Source of the DNA: Candidatus Poribacteria bacterium
GTDB taxonomy: Bacteria > Poribacteria > DTPJ01 > WJIO01
Direction: 5' to 3'
Assembly: GCA_014730235.1 (NCBI GenBank)
Contig: WJIO01000238.1
Coordinates: forward strand, 1-8,854
DNA length: 8,854 nt
Every line of letters begins with the position of its first letter. Position 1 is the stretch's first letter. The position numbers were made by a program, and so were the translations under genes. Positions 1-6,094 of this stretch are shown piece by piece. The notes under the pieces are model-generated. The model did no database searches and was not told the DNA's origin. It saw nothing but the letters and a program-made list of their open reading frames with translations.

Positions 1-564
1 AATGAAAGAATAGCGAAGATACTCAACCGTAAGCCAGTGGAAAGCTACAAGCTTGATCGTCTTGTGCTGCGTGGTAATGCCATTATCTCAGTTCCACAGC
101 CGGATGAGATAATAGAAAACATTTCACATGAGGGCATTTTCAGACCCGGTTTTGTCCCGGCGCTTTTCTTTCAGCATCACGGGAATCCATACTGGTTTGA
201 GGATTTTGTTCGGCAAGGTGTCAGCGGCGAGAAAAATTTATGGTATAGTTCTGAGGCTGAGGCATTCGGAATCCGTAAAATATATAGCGATGACTGGCGC
301 GAACGGGCCCCGCGATGTGTGATGATTGATTTCTCAAAATGGCAGAGATATACAGGTGAACAGAAATCAGCCTGGAAGTCGCTGGAGTTTTTAGCTCCTG
401 ACCGATTTGATTTCAGGTTAACGAATGGAAGTTCCGCAGACAAATGGCAATTTCCAGCTTTTCGTCTACCGGCAGAATATTTGGACGAGTGGGAGCAATT
501 CCGATCTGCTAATTTCCACAGGGTTGATCTACGTAGCAATATTGCTAACATTATAGTGGAGTAA
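1..564 (+). CDS. Hypothetical protein, 3' part of a gene cut by the window edge
   Basis: The frame is open from base 1 (first residues NERIAKILNRKPVESY) to a TAA at 562-564, so at least 187 residues are visible and the start lies outside the window. A GTG at 37 could serve as a start, but no ribosome site precedes it and the upstream codons look coding, so I treat the gene as partial. The protein is soluble, with no signal peptide or membrane segment in view. It is rich in aromatic residues and in charged residues (HHGNPYWFEDF, WYSSEAEAFGIRKIYSDDWRERAP, MIDFSKWQRY). I do not recognise a family. It converges with the GH5 gene, their stops only 32 bp apart, with no hairpin terminator between them. 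That it is coding is fairly certain; its function is unknown. Confidence 0.75.
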   Translation, partial: NERIAKILNRKPVESYKLDRLVLRGNAIISVPQPDEIIENISHEGIFRPGFVPALFFQHHGNPYWFEDFVRQGVSGEKNLWYSSEAEAFGIRKIYSDDWRERAPRCVMIDFSKWQRYTGEQKSAWKSLEFLAPDRFDFRLTNGSSADKWQFPAFRLPAEYLDEWEQFRSANFHRVDLRSNIANIIVE

Positions 565-596
565 TATTTCAAAACAGCATATTAAGTTCAGAAAAA

Positions 597-3578
597 TTAG
601 CTTTTTATCAAAATAAGATGAGCCAAACCTGGCGAACCATACATCAGGTTATTCTCCATGAGAACCTGACTGCCGCTGACGATAGCCACACTGGCCTGAA
701 GGTTAGCTGAGAACAGGGAGTTCCGCACATGAAGTCCGCGGGATATTTCCCAATCGAGCCCAATTCTATTGCCAATGGCTATCAGACTATCCACCAGAAC
801 GTTACCACAGCTTATATCATACCACAAACCGACGCCATCATTGCCGATGGCCCTATGACCACGAGTGATCATATCCAGCGTGTTATGAATTTTGATTCCT
901 CCAGACGCCCAGCCTCCGCTAACTCGCCAGTTATTAAATGAGGACTCTGTATCCTCCCAGAGGACATTTTGAACTGTGTCCATTGTAATACCACCATACG
1001 CACCATAAAGGGCGCGGCACCGACGAAGCATCACATCCTGGGAATAGCGAATACTCAGTTGGTTATTGTTGTTGTAGCGAAAGGTGCAGTCCTCTATGAG
1101 AATATTGCGATTAGTTAGTTCCTCTGGCTCTGGCCACCATCTGCCGATCATGACCGTTCCATAAGATTCTATGGGTCCCGCGCAATGCTGAAAAATCAAC
1201 CCGCGCAGCACCAGATTGCTCTTATACTTGGACCATAAGAGATAACGCCGTACCGACACTTCAATTTTTGCCTTATTCCACTGGATTCCTTCCGGCGGTC
1301 GGAGGTAGATGCGGTTGCCGTTTTCATCCCGTTCAGCAATACCAAAAGAGCCGGGTGGTAATTTCTCAGGATCAGTCATGCCCACGTAAGTATATATTCC
1401 ATGCTTGTTAATATCCTGTGGTACACCTGGATAGGGATCGATGATCGTGTCCTCGGGGAAAGGCTTGCTTTCCGGAGGCTTATATTCGTAGACTTCCAGC
1501 ATAATCTGGCGAAGGGGTTTGCCGTTCACAAAGGCTAACTCACTTCGATGCTCATAGGGATATTTGGGGTTATTCTGTTTCCAGCCGCCCGGGTTAAAAC
1601 CGAAATCGTAAGGCCATGGATGCTCATAACAGATGATATTATCCATTTCATCCATGACAGGTTTCCAGGTATCCGATGCATAAGCGTCAGAGCCGCTGAT
1701 AACAACACTTCCCGGCTTTGCTGCTTCAATAATCAGAAGCGTATAGGAAGCTTTGCCTTGAGCCGGGATATTCAACTCACCCTCCCTGTATGTTCCAGGT
1801 TGGATGACAACCCGCGTTGGCTTCTCCTGCTTGAGAAATGCAGTCACCGCCTCAAGGGCCTGCGTTATTGTTTGGAATGGTTCTTCCTGACTGCCATTGC
1901 CGCCCGGTTTTGCCATGACATCAACATACAAAATAACTTCCACAACCGATTCGTCTATTTGAGCACCGGTAACGACGCTAAAGTCCACAGGCAGAAAATC
2001 GCCATGCGTTGTCAAACCTGATATCAAATCTCCACTAATAGCGATTCTGGATACACCGGATTTTTTTGTAGCGATATCTTGTTTTTCTACAGTATTTTTG
2101 GCATCTGGTGTAGTCGTATCGGCAAATACGGCAAATTCCCATACGGAATAACCCCAATCAGTACCTCTTTCCGTCATGAATAACCTGATATATCGTCCTT
2201 TGCCAGAAAGACCAGTTATTGAATCACGCCCACCGTCACCTTCCGTAGTAGAATAAATATCTGACCAATCACCATCAGGTCCACCATTATCCGAGACCTG
2301 AATCTGGTATGATTTGGCATCTGCTGATTCCCATTCTATATTAACACCGGTTATCTTATAAGTTTCACCCAAATCATACTCAACCCACTGGATATCAACT
2401 TGTCCCTCGCTGGCCCAGCGCGTATAGATATCACCATCATTCAGATTGGAACCAATTTTCTCACTATGCTCTTTGGAAGAAACCGTCACTTTCTTTTTTA
2501 AGGCAATATTTTCAGAAAGACCCGGAGGCGGCACAGGATTAAATAGACAGTTGACAACACCAGGATGGGCTATGGGCCTTTGTGCATCCTTGACATCAAA
2601 AAGCCCCCATGCATAAGGACCTGTATATGAGAATACCACCCAACCGATATTTTTTAATTCAGCTCGGGATCTCACATAATACGTCCAGTCTATTCTATCA
2701 TCCTGATTGCACTTGTCTGTTGCGCCGAATTCCGTTATGATGACTGGCCTGCCGGTATCATCCGACCACCGCTTTGCGTCATTTAGAGCAATGTCTATTC
2801 TGTTTTTAAGATTGGCGCAACCATCCCATGGCCATCCCTTTCCCCCGCCGCCGTAACCGGCATGAGTGAAACTGAACGGGCGATAGATGTGGATTGAACC
2901 AAGAATGTAGATGTCATCTTTCGGTAAATCCAGCAATTTCAGCTTCTCAGCCGCATTGTAATCTATACTTCCTGCAAGGAGATATCTTTTAGGGCTTACC
3001 ATCCGTATTGCCGTTATCGCCTCATTCATATACTCATTAAGTAAATCAGGATTTTTCCCTAACGGGCTATTCTTGTCAAGCTCCGGTTCATTCAACAAAT
3101 CAAAGACAATCGCACTTTGAGAATATTCTTTGTAGTGACTGGCAATCTGCCACCAATATTCAGCGAATTTCTCTTTCGTAGTATTACCCGCACCGGATTC
3201 CATTACCATAGCGACAGCAATATTCTTGGCACGACAGTCCTCAACAATTTCATCCAGATATCCGAAAAAGTCTTCTCCCAGGTCTTGCGTAAAATTATTG
3301 GAAAACTCAACAACTTTTAAGGGTATCCTTATGGACTGAAATCCCGCGTCACTTATAACTTCCGCATCCCTTTCTATCCATGCAGGGAATTGAGATGATA
3401 CAGTTCCGTAGCTTACAAGCACTCCGATGCCTTTTGTAATTTTGTCTTTCATTTCCCATGGATCCAGATCACCCATTTGTGAAAGGGTGTTTGAGGCAAT
3501 TAACAGAATGCTTGCCATTATTAATATCAAACAAACGGCATGTTTTGATTTAAGATTGAAGTTAATTTTTATATACAT
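597..3578 (-). CDS. Secreted multidomain glycoside hydrolase: GH5 + F5/8 type C + right-handed beta-helix
   Basis: A 993-residue secreted protein. I chose the ATG at 3578 because AAGGA lies 7 nt upstream and a signal peptide follows directly (MYIKINFNLKSKHAV, then a hydrophobic ILIMASILLIAS core). The frame is open 26 codons further, to 3656, but that start would bury the signal peptide. Residues about 40-345 form a GH5-type (beta/alpha)8 glycosidase domain: GFQSIRIPL near 80, acid/base Glu164 in DLLNEPE, HIYRP near 230, and nucleophile Glu283 in VIITEFG. Residues 355-487 are an F5/8 type C (discoidin) domain (NIALKKKVTVSS, NDGDIYTRWAS, VEYDLGETYKITGV, GRYIRLFM). After a linker, residues 549-993 are a parallel beta-helix opening with VDVMAKPGGNGSQEEPFQTI and PGTYREGELNI. 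Both GH5 carboxylates are present, so an active beta-glycanase is likely; the substrate is not evident. The chain ends inside beta-helix repeats, which may mean truncation. It lies 74 bp downstream of the recombinase gene. Confidence 0.88.
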   Translation of the reverse strand: MYIKINFNLKSKHAVCLILIMASILLIASNTLSQMGDLDPWEMKDKITKGIGVLVSYGTVSSQFPAWIERDAEVISDAGFQSIRIPLKVVEFSNNFTQDLGEDFFGYLDEIVEDCRAKNIAVAMVMESGAGNTTKEKFAEYWWQIASHYKEYSQSAIVFDLLNEPELDKNSPLGKNPDLLNEYMNEAITAIRMVSPKRYLLAGSIDYNAAEKLKLLDLPKDDIYILGSIHIYRPFSFTHAGYGGGGKGWPWDGCANLKNRIDIALNDAKRWSDDTGRPVIITEFGATDKCNQDDRIDWTYYVRSRAELKNIGWVVFSYTGPYAWGLFDVKDAQRPIAHPGVVNCLFNPVPPPGLSENIALKKKVTVSSKEHSEKIGSNLNDGDIYTRWASEGQVDIQWVEYDLGETYKITGVNIEWESADAKSYQIQVSDNGGPDGDWSDIYSTTEGDGGRDSITGLSGKGRYIRLFMTERGTDWGYSVWEFAVFADTTTPDAKNTVEKQDIATKKSGVSRIAISGDLISGLTTHGDFLPVDFSVVTGAQIDESVVEVILYVDVMAKPGGNGSQEEPFQTITQALEAVTAFLKQEKPTRVVIQPGTYREGELNIPAQGKASYTLLIIEAAKPGSVVISGSDAYASDTWKPVMDEMDNIICYEHPWPYDFGFNPGGWKQNNPKYPYEHRSELAFVNGKPLRQIMLEVYEYKPPESKPFPEDTIIDPYPGVPQDINKHGIYTYVGMTDPEKLPPGSFGIAERDENGNRIYLRPPEGIQWNKAKIEVSVRRYLLWSKYKSNLVLRGLIFQHCAGPIESYGTVMIGRWWPEPEELTNRNILIEDCTFRYNNNNQLSIRYSQDVMLRRCRALYGAYGGITMDTVQNVLWEDTESSFNNWRVSGGWASGGIKIHNTLDMITRGHRAIGNDGVGLWYDISCGNVLVDSLIAIGNRIGLDWEISRGLHVRNSLFSANLQASVAIVSGSQVLMENNLMYGSPGLAHLILIKS

Positions 3579-3593
3579 TTGTGATCCTTGTCC
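3572..3593 (-). promoter_or_regulatory. Ribosome binding site and start of the GH5 gene
   Basis: Read on the minus strand, the sequence is GGACAAGGATCACAAATG. AAGGA stands 7 nt before the ATG at 3578-3576. This decides between the 993-residue start and the longer frame beginning at 3656, which overlaps the recombinase stop and has no ribosome site of its own. Confidence 0.7.
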
Positions 3594-3652
3594 TACTCTC
3601 TCCTGAATTTGAGTATTCTTGCATATCCCTTCCAAAAGTTGTATGAAGACTC

Positions 3653-4225
3653 TCAATCCCTCTTATCTGATAATTTAGCTCCTTTTTCATTGAGAAGGCG
3701 ATACACAGTCGCCTTTGATACATCGTAGTCTTTCATCAGCGTTTTTATAAGAAAGCCCTGTTTTCGTCTTTCACACATTTCGGCAATCTGCTGCGCTGTC
3801 AATTTTCTCTTCCTGCCAAACTTCACTCCACGAGCTTTAGCTTTCTGTATACCATCAATCTGTCTTTCTGCTCGTAATTCCGTCTCAAACTGTGCAATAG
3901 CTGAGAGCATATTGAAAAGCAAGCGTCCAGTGGCACCACTGGTTTTTATATTCTGATCAAGCACCTGGAGATGAACATTTTTGCCTTTAAGCTGTTCTGC
4001 GATTTGGCACAGATGCAGCGTTGAGCGTGCCAATCTATCCAATTTCGTAACAGCAAGCGTATCCCCTGAGCGGATATATTCCAGACATTCTTGCAGTTTA
4101 GGGCGTTTATCCGATATGCCACTCTTCCTTTCCTGAAAGACTTTATCACAATGGACCAGCTTTTCCAGTTGTATATCAAGGCTCTGTCCCACGGAACTGA
4201 CCTGTGCATAGCCAATGAGAGCCAT
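3653..4225 (-). CDS. Serine recombinase, resolvase/invertase family, with Arg8 changed to Gln
   Basis: A 190-residue small serine recombinase of the usual length for resolvases and DNA invertases. I chose the ATG at 4225: GGAAGGA lies just upstream and MALIGYA is the family's normal N-terminus. An in-frame ATG at 4276 adds 17 atypical residues with no ribosome site. The catalytic domain (1-135) has Ser10 in YAQVSS, Arg41 in SDKRPKL, and Asp63, Arg64 and Arg67 in KLDRLARST. An E-helix follows (SAIAQFETELRAERQ), then GVKFGRKRKLT and a C-terminal helix-turn-helix (AQQIAEM to VSKATVYRLLNEK). The family normally has YARVS; here Arg8 is Gln (codon CAG, one transition from CGG). Arg8 belongs to the active site of Tn3/gamma-delta resolvases, so the enzyme may be crippled for cleavage yet still bind DNA. 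It would act on paired sites in DNA inversion or cointegrate resolution. No transposase gene accompanies it. Confidence 0.92.
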   Translation of the reverse strand: MALIGYAQVSSVGQSLDIQLEKLVHCDKVFQERKSGISDKRPKLQECLEYIRSGDTLAVTKLDRLARSTLHLCQIAEQLKGKNVHLQVLDQNIKTSGATGRLLFNMLSAIAQFETELRAERQIDGIQKAKARGVKFGRKRKLTAQQIAEMCERRKQGFLIKTLMKDYDVSKATVYRLLNEKGAKLSDKRD

Positions 4226-4302
4226 ATTATCCTTCCTGTGTTTACTTATCATAAGACAATTCATACAATGTTTCACTATTTCTAAGACTTTGTGATAATA
4301 AT

Positions 4303-4331
4303 ATAATAAGACATGAAAAGAGACACGTCAA
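4303..4331 (-). promoter_or_regulatory. Sigma-70-type promoter of the recombinase gene
   Basis: On the minus strand TTGACG (4331-4326) is followed after exactly 17 nt by TATTAT (4308-4303). Each hexamer matches consensus at five of six positions. Transcription would start near 4296, giving a leader of about 70 nt before the ATG at 4225. With no promoter visible in front of the GH5 gene, it may serve both genes. Confidence 0.7.
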
Positions 4332-4338
4332 TAGCAAT

Positions 4339-4364
4339 GTCTCACAAACTACATTTTGTGAGAC
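4339..4364. repeat. 26-bp dyad, candidate recombinase site or operator
   Basis: Perfect 10-bp arms, GTCTCACAAA and TTTGTGAGAC, are separated by 6 bp (CTACAT). The total of 26 bp is the usual size of a crossover site for small serine recombinases. The centre is asymmetric, as directional sites are. It begins 8 bp upstream of the -35 box of the recombinase promoter, so binding there would also influence expression. No T-run follows on either strand, so a terminator is unlikely. No second copy was found in the window. Confidence 0.5.
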
Positions 4365-4513
4365 TCTCTGAAATACATTTTGGGGTTTTGGGAGTAATGG
4401 AGAAATTTCCAACGCTCCGTCGGCATCAGCAAATTCTTCTTGACTAATCCCCGTATTGAAAAAGCAACTATAAATTCATCGGAAAGCCTTTTGCCATCAG
4501 CATTTACGGGCAA
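4349..4513 (-). pseudogene. Coding-like fragment, unrecognised
   Basis: An open frame of 54 codons on the minus strand runs from a TTG at 4513 to a TAG at 4349-4351. It reads like real protein (LPVNADGKRLSDEF, IRGLVKKNLLMPTERWKFL) rather than noise. It has no ribosome site, and an in-frame TAA (4516-4514) precedes it, so it looks like the 3' end of a decayed gene. Its stop codon lies within the spacer of the 26-bp dyad. I do not recognise a family. Confidence 0.3.
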
Positions 4514-4544
4514 TTAGAGAATTGAATCCTGGACAGCTTTCGAG

Positions 4545-4599
4545 TAGGGGTCAGACTGGATTCTTTTGTTGACTTTGCAGATGACATTTTGTAAAATGT
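4545..4599 (+). repeat. REP/RAYT-like motif followed by a short palindrome
   Basis: TAGGGGTCAGAC (4545-4556) is followed by a T-rich stretch and then a palindrome with 7-bp arms, ACATTTT-GT-AAAATGT (4584-4599). From memory, AGGGGTCAGAC next to a hairpin marks the flanks of Y1/REP-associated tyrosine transposase genes in many environmental bacteria. The expected inverted partner, GTCTGACCCC, and a transposase gene are both absent here. At most this would be a degraded or solo end. Confidence 0.3.
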
Positions 4600-4601
4600 G
4601 A

Positions 4602-4793
4602 GCGTTTGGGGTTTATGAAGAAGGCAATGAAGGCTGTCAGTTTCAATTGGTGCCGTGTGCGAAAGAATTAGGCTTCCGGGGAGATATTGATGCTGCTGCC
4701 GAGAGAGCGTTGAAGGAATGGCGATTTTACTCAGGGCTTTATCTCTCTCCAGAAGTGCATAAAGTGTTGTCTTCCCTGAAAAAAAGTGGTTAA
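4602..4793 (+). pseudogene. Coding-like fragment, unrecognised
   Basis: An open frame of 63 sense codons runs from just after a TGA (4599-4601) to a TAA (4791-4793). The translation looks genuine: VYEEGNEGCQFQLVPCAKEL, GFRGDIDAAAERALKEWRF, YLSPEVHKVLSSLKKSG. No plausible start with a ribosome site exists in frame, so I read it as the 3' remnant of a gene whose front was lost near the REP-like motif. ALKEWRF recalls the C-terminal domain of TonB-like proteins, but the rest does not fit. I assign no function. Confidence 0.4.
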
Positions 4794-4841
4794 ATACTTG
4801 GTGTCATATCTAATATCAGTTGTCGATTACCGGAATATCTT

Positions 4842-5127
4842 TAGCAACCGGGTATCGCTCCATATTTTGATTTCGCCATAGCTTCTGACGTGTTTGGGAC
4901 CAGCAAACCAGATGGATCAATTTGGCGTTGGTGTATGGGGATTTGGCGCTGCCACAATGCAAACCAATGGTCTACAAGATCCTGACTGTACAGCTTTTTG
5001 GGTCTGGGCCGGGCCAAATGATGCTGCTAATGATATTTATCTCCGATTCACAATTCCCGGAACTGCTGTAACACCGGTTAAATCTGCTGGTAAGCTGGCT
5101 GTTTCATGGGGAAGTCTTAAAAAATAA
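4842..5127 (+). pseudogene. Frameshifted remnant of a secreted protein with a GKL-x3-WG C-terminal motif
   Basis: Two frames read like one protein. The first, after the TAG at 4842, gives QPGIAPYFDFAIASDVFG then TSKPDGSI to about 4930. The second, shifted by one base, gives FGVGVWGFGAATMQTN, then DPDCTAFWVWAGPNDAANDI and YLRFTIPGT, and ends with PVKSAGKLAVSWGSLKK at a TAA (5125-5127). The second frame taken alone would need a TTG start at 4894 with no ribosome site, so a decayed gene with a single-base shift fits better than a 77-residue protein. The aromatic, glycine-rich segment suggests an extracellular beta-sandwich, but I recognise no family. The last 17 residues align without gaps with the end of the 6310-7038 protein. 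A long hairpin with a T-rich tail follows 43 bp downstream. Confidence 0.45.
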
Positions 5128-5170
5128 TATTTATTAGATCAGATTGATTTATGATATTATGATAATAGAT

Positions 5171-5245
5171 AGCTCCGTTAGGAATAATAGCTTAGAAATA
5201 CATTTTTCTATAAACATTCCATTCCTAACGGAGCTTGTTTTTCTC
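5171..5245 (+). repeat. Long hairpin with 15-bp perfect arms, possible terminator or mobile palindrome
   Basis: AGCTCCGTTAGGAAT (5171-5185) and ATTCCTAACGGAGCT (5221-5235) are perfect inverted repeats around a 35-nt loop holding TTTCTATAAACATTCC. TTGTTTTTCTC follows on the plus strand, so it could end transcripts from the upstream remnant. The loop is much longer than in ordinary terminators. The pattern of a GCTCCGTTAGGA-type arm with a TTTCTATAAACAT core recalls, from memory, a family of dispersed palindromes in uncultured and anammox-type genomes. Confidence 0.6.
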
Positions 5246-5248
5246 AAG

Positions 5249-5366
5249 TCCTGGTGGCAACGAAAGACGTGCGAAAACTAAAGCTGCAAAAGCAGTAGGT
5301 GTATCAAAACCTACTTTAGCAACTACCTTTTTGTTGCACTGGGGGGAACGGATCGTTGTTTTTTTT
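5249..5366 (+). ncRNA. Candidate structured RNA: three-way junction inside a closing helix, then a T8 run
   Basis: CTAAAG (5278-5283) pairs with CTTTAG (5314-5319). Inside are two hairpins that abut with no unpaired bases: CTGC-AAAA-GCAG (5284-5295) and TAGGT-N8-ACCTA (5296-5313). Outside, 5249-5261 can pair with 5333-5344 (core GCAAC/GTTGC, one bulged G, a few G-U pairs). AACG-GAT-CGTT (5347-5357) with TTTTTTTT (5359-5366) follows and could be a weak terminator. Size and layout resemble a cis-regulatory RNA. Blocks such as GGCAA, CGAAAG, GACG and GCGAAAAC loosely recall c-di-GMP-I riboswitches, but the consensus is not met. No gene directly follows. This is a fold read by eye, with no covariation evidence. 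Confidence 0.35.
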
Positions 5367-5373
5367 CTCCGTT

Positions 5374-5800
5374 ACTACCTAAATACCGAGTCCCATTTAA
5401 GAGTACACCACGCCTCCTACCCTATGCTCCTGATCTGAGCTTACACCAGTCCGGGAGCTGCTCAGGGATGCAGTCAGAGAACGTAACAGTCTGGGAGTTG
5501 GTCCAGATTCGTGTCTTTACTGGTGGGTTATCCTTTCTGGTATGAGGTAAGGTGTATCTGCTGGTATGATGTAACACCAGGATAAGGTAGTGATGTGGAG
5601 TGTCATAAATGAACTTGCCCCCGGAAAGCCAACTATATCACAGAACTTTGAAAGGTCAAGCTTTCCAAAGCCAGATCAATTATCAGCTTATCCTTATCTT
5701 TCTTTACTCAAAATTTCTTTACAAAAGAAAATTTGAAAAAAGAACGCCTGACATTTCAAGAACCTGTGAGGCTTTACTAATAACGGGGGCAATATTTTCA
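5374..5800. other. Stretch without a recognisable gene, with degenerate direct repeats
   Basis: I see no convincing gene here. Two diverged direct repeats stand out: CAGTCCGGGAGCTGCTCAG (5447-5465) against CAGTCTGGGAGTTGGTCCAG (5487-5506), period 40, and CTGGTATGAGGTAA (5537-5550) against CTGGTATGATGTAA (5561-5574), period 24, one mismatch. TTACACCAG or its complement recurs at 5441, 5520 and 5570. An open frame at 5609-5815 has GGAG nearby, but its translation is compositionally odd and it runs through the next promoter, so I do not call it. Confidence 0.5.
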
Positions 5801-5829
5801 TTGATTGGACAATAGGAGCCTGGTATAAT
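5801..5829 (+). promoter_or_regulatory. Sigma-70-type promoter with extended -10
   Basis: TTGATT (5801-5806), a 17-nt spacer and a perfect TATAAT (5824-5829) preceded by TGG (an extended -10, TGn). Transcription would begin near 5836, about 35 nt before the ATG at 5871. This is the best-formed promoter in the window, and it points at the two overlapping small ORFs downstream. Confidence 0.75.
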
Positions 5830-5870
5830 ATTTATAATTATAACAGATTTCTGGAGATGAGGGATGGCCG

Positions 5871-5930
5871 ATGAATAGACGTAGATTGCTTCGCAGTATC
5901 CTATCAGCAAAAGGAGAAAAGTGCGTATGA
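5871..5930 (+). CDS. Possible 19-residue leader peptide
   Basis: ATG at 5871 with GAGGG about 7 nt upstream, encoding MNRRRLLRSILSAKGEKCV. Its TGA (5928-5930) overlaps the ATG of the next ORF in ATGA, the usual sign of translational coupling. It is the first ORF behind the strong promoter at 5801-5829. Candidate roles are a leader peptide or a small basic protein. The RRRLL start resembles the front of a Tat signal, but no hydrophobic core follows. At this length chance cannot be excluded. Confidence 0.35.
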   Translation: MNRRRLLRSILSAKGEKCV

Positions 5931-6094
5931 AACTTCAAAAGACAAAGTGCAATGGGAAATGTCATTTTGCCCGGGCCCTAGCAATCCTACTACTATATGT
6001 TTTGTCAGGTATACCCTTTATTAACTTGGCAGCGGATGATATGTGGACAAAGAAATATGGACGTAACATAATATGGCATGATTTTACCGGATAA
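5927..6094 (+). CDS. Short secreted peptide or truncated secreted protein (55 residues)
   Basis: The ATG at 5927 has AAGGAG about 10 nt upstream. The product starts with a basic region (MKLQKTKCNGKCHFAR), then a hydrophobic core (ALAILLLYVLSGIPFINLA), a good Sec signal peptide with likely cleavage after LAA. The mature part would be only about 19 residues (DDMWTKKYGRNIIWHDFTG) before the TAA at 6092-6094. It is translationally coupled to the 19-codon ORF and driven by the promoter at 5801. Either it is a genuine small exported peptide, or the gene lost its body; after the TAA the same frame stays open for 40 codons. I know no family for the mature part. Confidence 0.5.
   Translation: MKLQKTKCNGKCHFARALAILLLYVLSGIPFINLAADDMWTKKYGRNIIWHDFTG

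Noticed and set aside
177-572. Open frame of 131 codons on the minus strand
   Set aside because: Shadow of the plus-strand partial gene; it is Ser/Arg/Cys rich with no recognisable pattern.
1548-2021. Open frame of 157 codons on the plus strand
   Set aside because: Antisense to the beta-helix part of the GH5 gene, with no domain and no ribosome site. The minus strand reads as a clear protein.
4345-4390. Recurrence of ACATTTTG as a possible repeat array (4352, 4375, 4585)
   Set aside because: Spacing is irregular and the shared core is only 7-8 bp in AT-rich DNA. Two copies belong to separate palindromes that already explain them.
5235-5438. Open frame with HTH-like AKAVGVSKPTL
   Set aside because: The Ala/Lys-rich stretch arises from the tiled hairpins, there is no usable start, and the end is low-quality sequence. 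The RNA structure explains it better.
5609-5815. Open frame of 68 codons with GGAG upstream
   Set aside because: Odd composition and no recognisable pattern, and it overlaps the strong promoter at 5801-5829.
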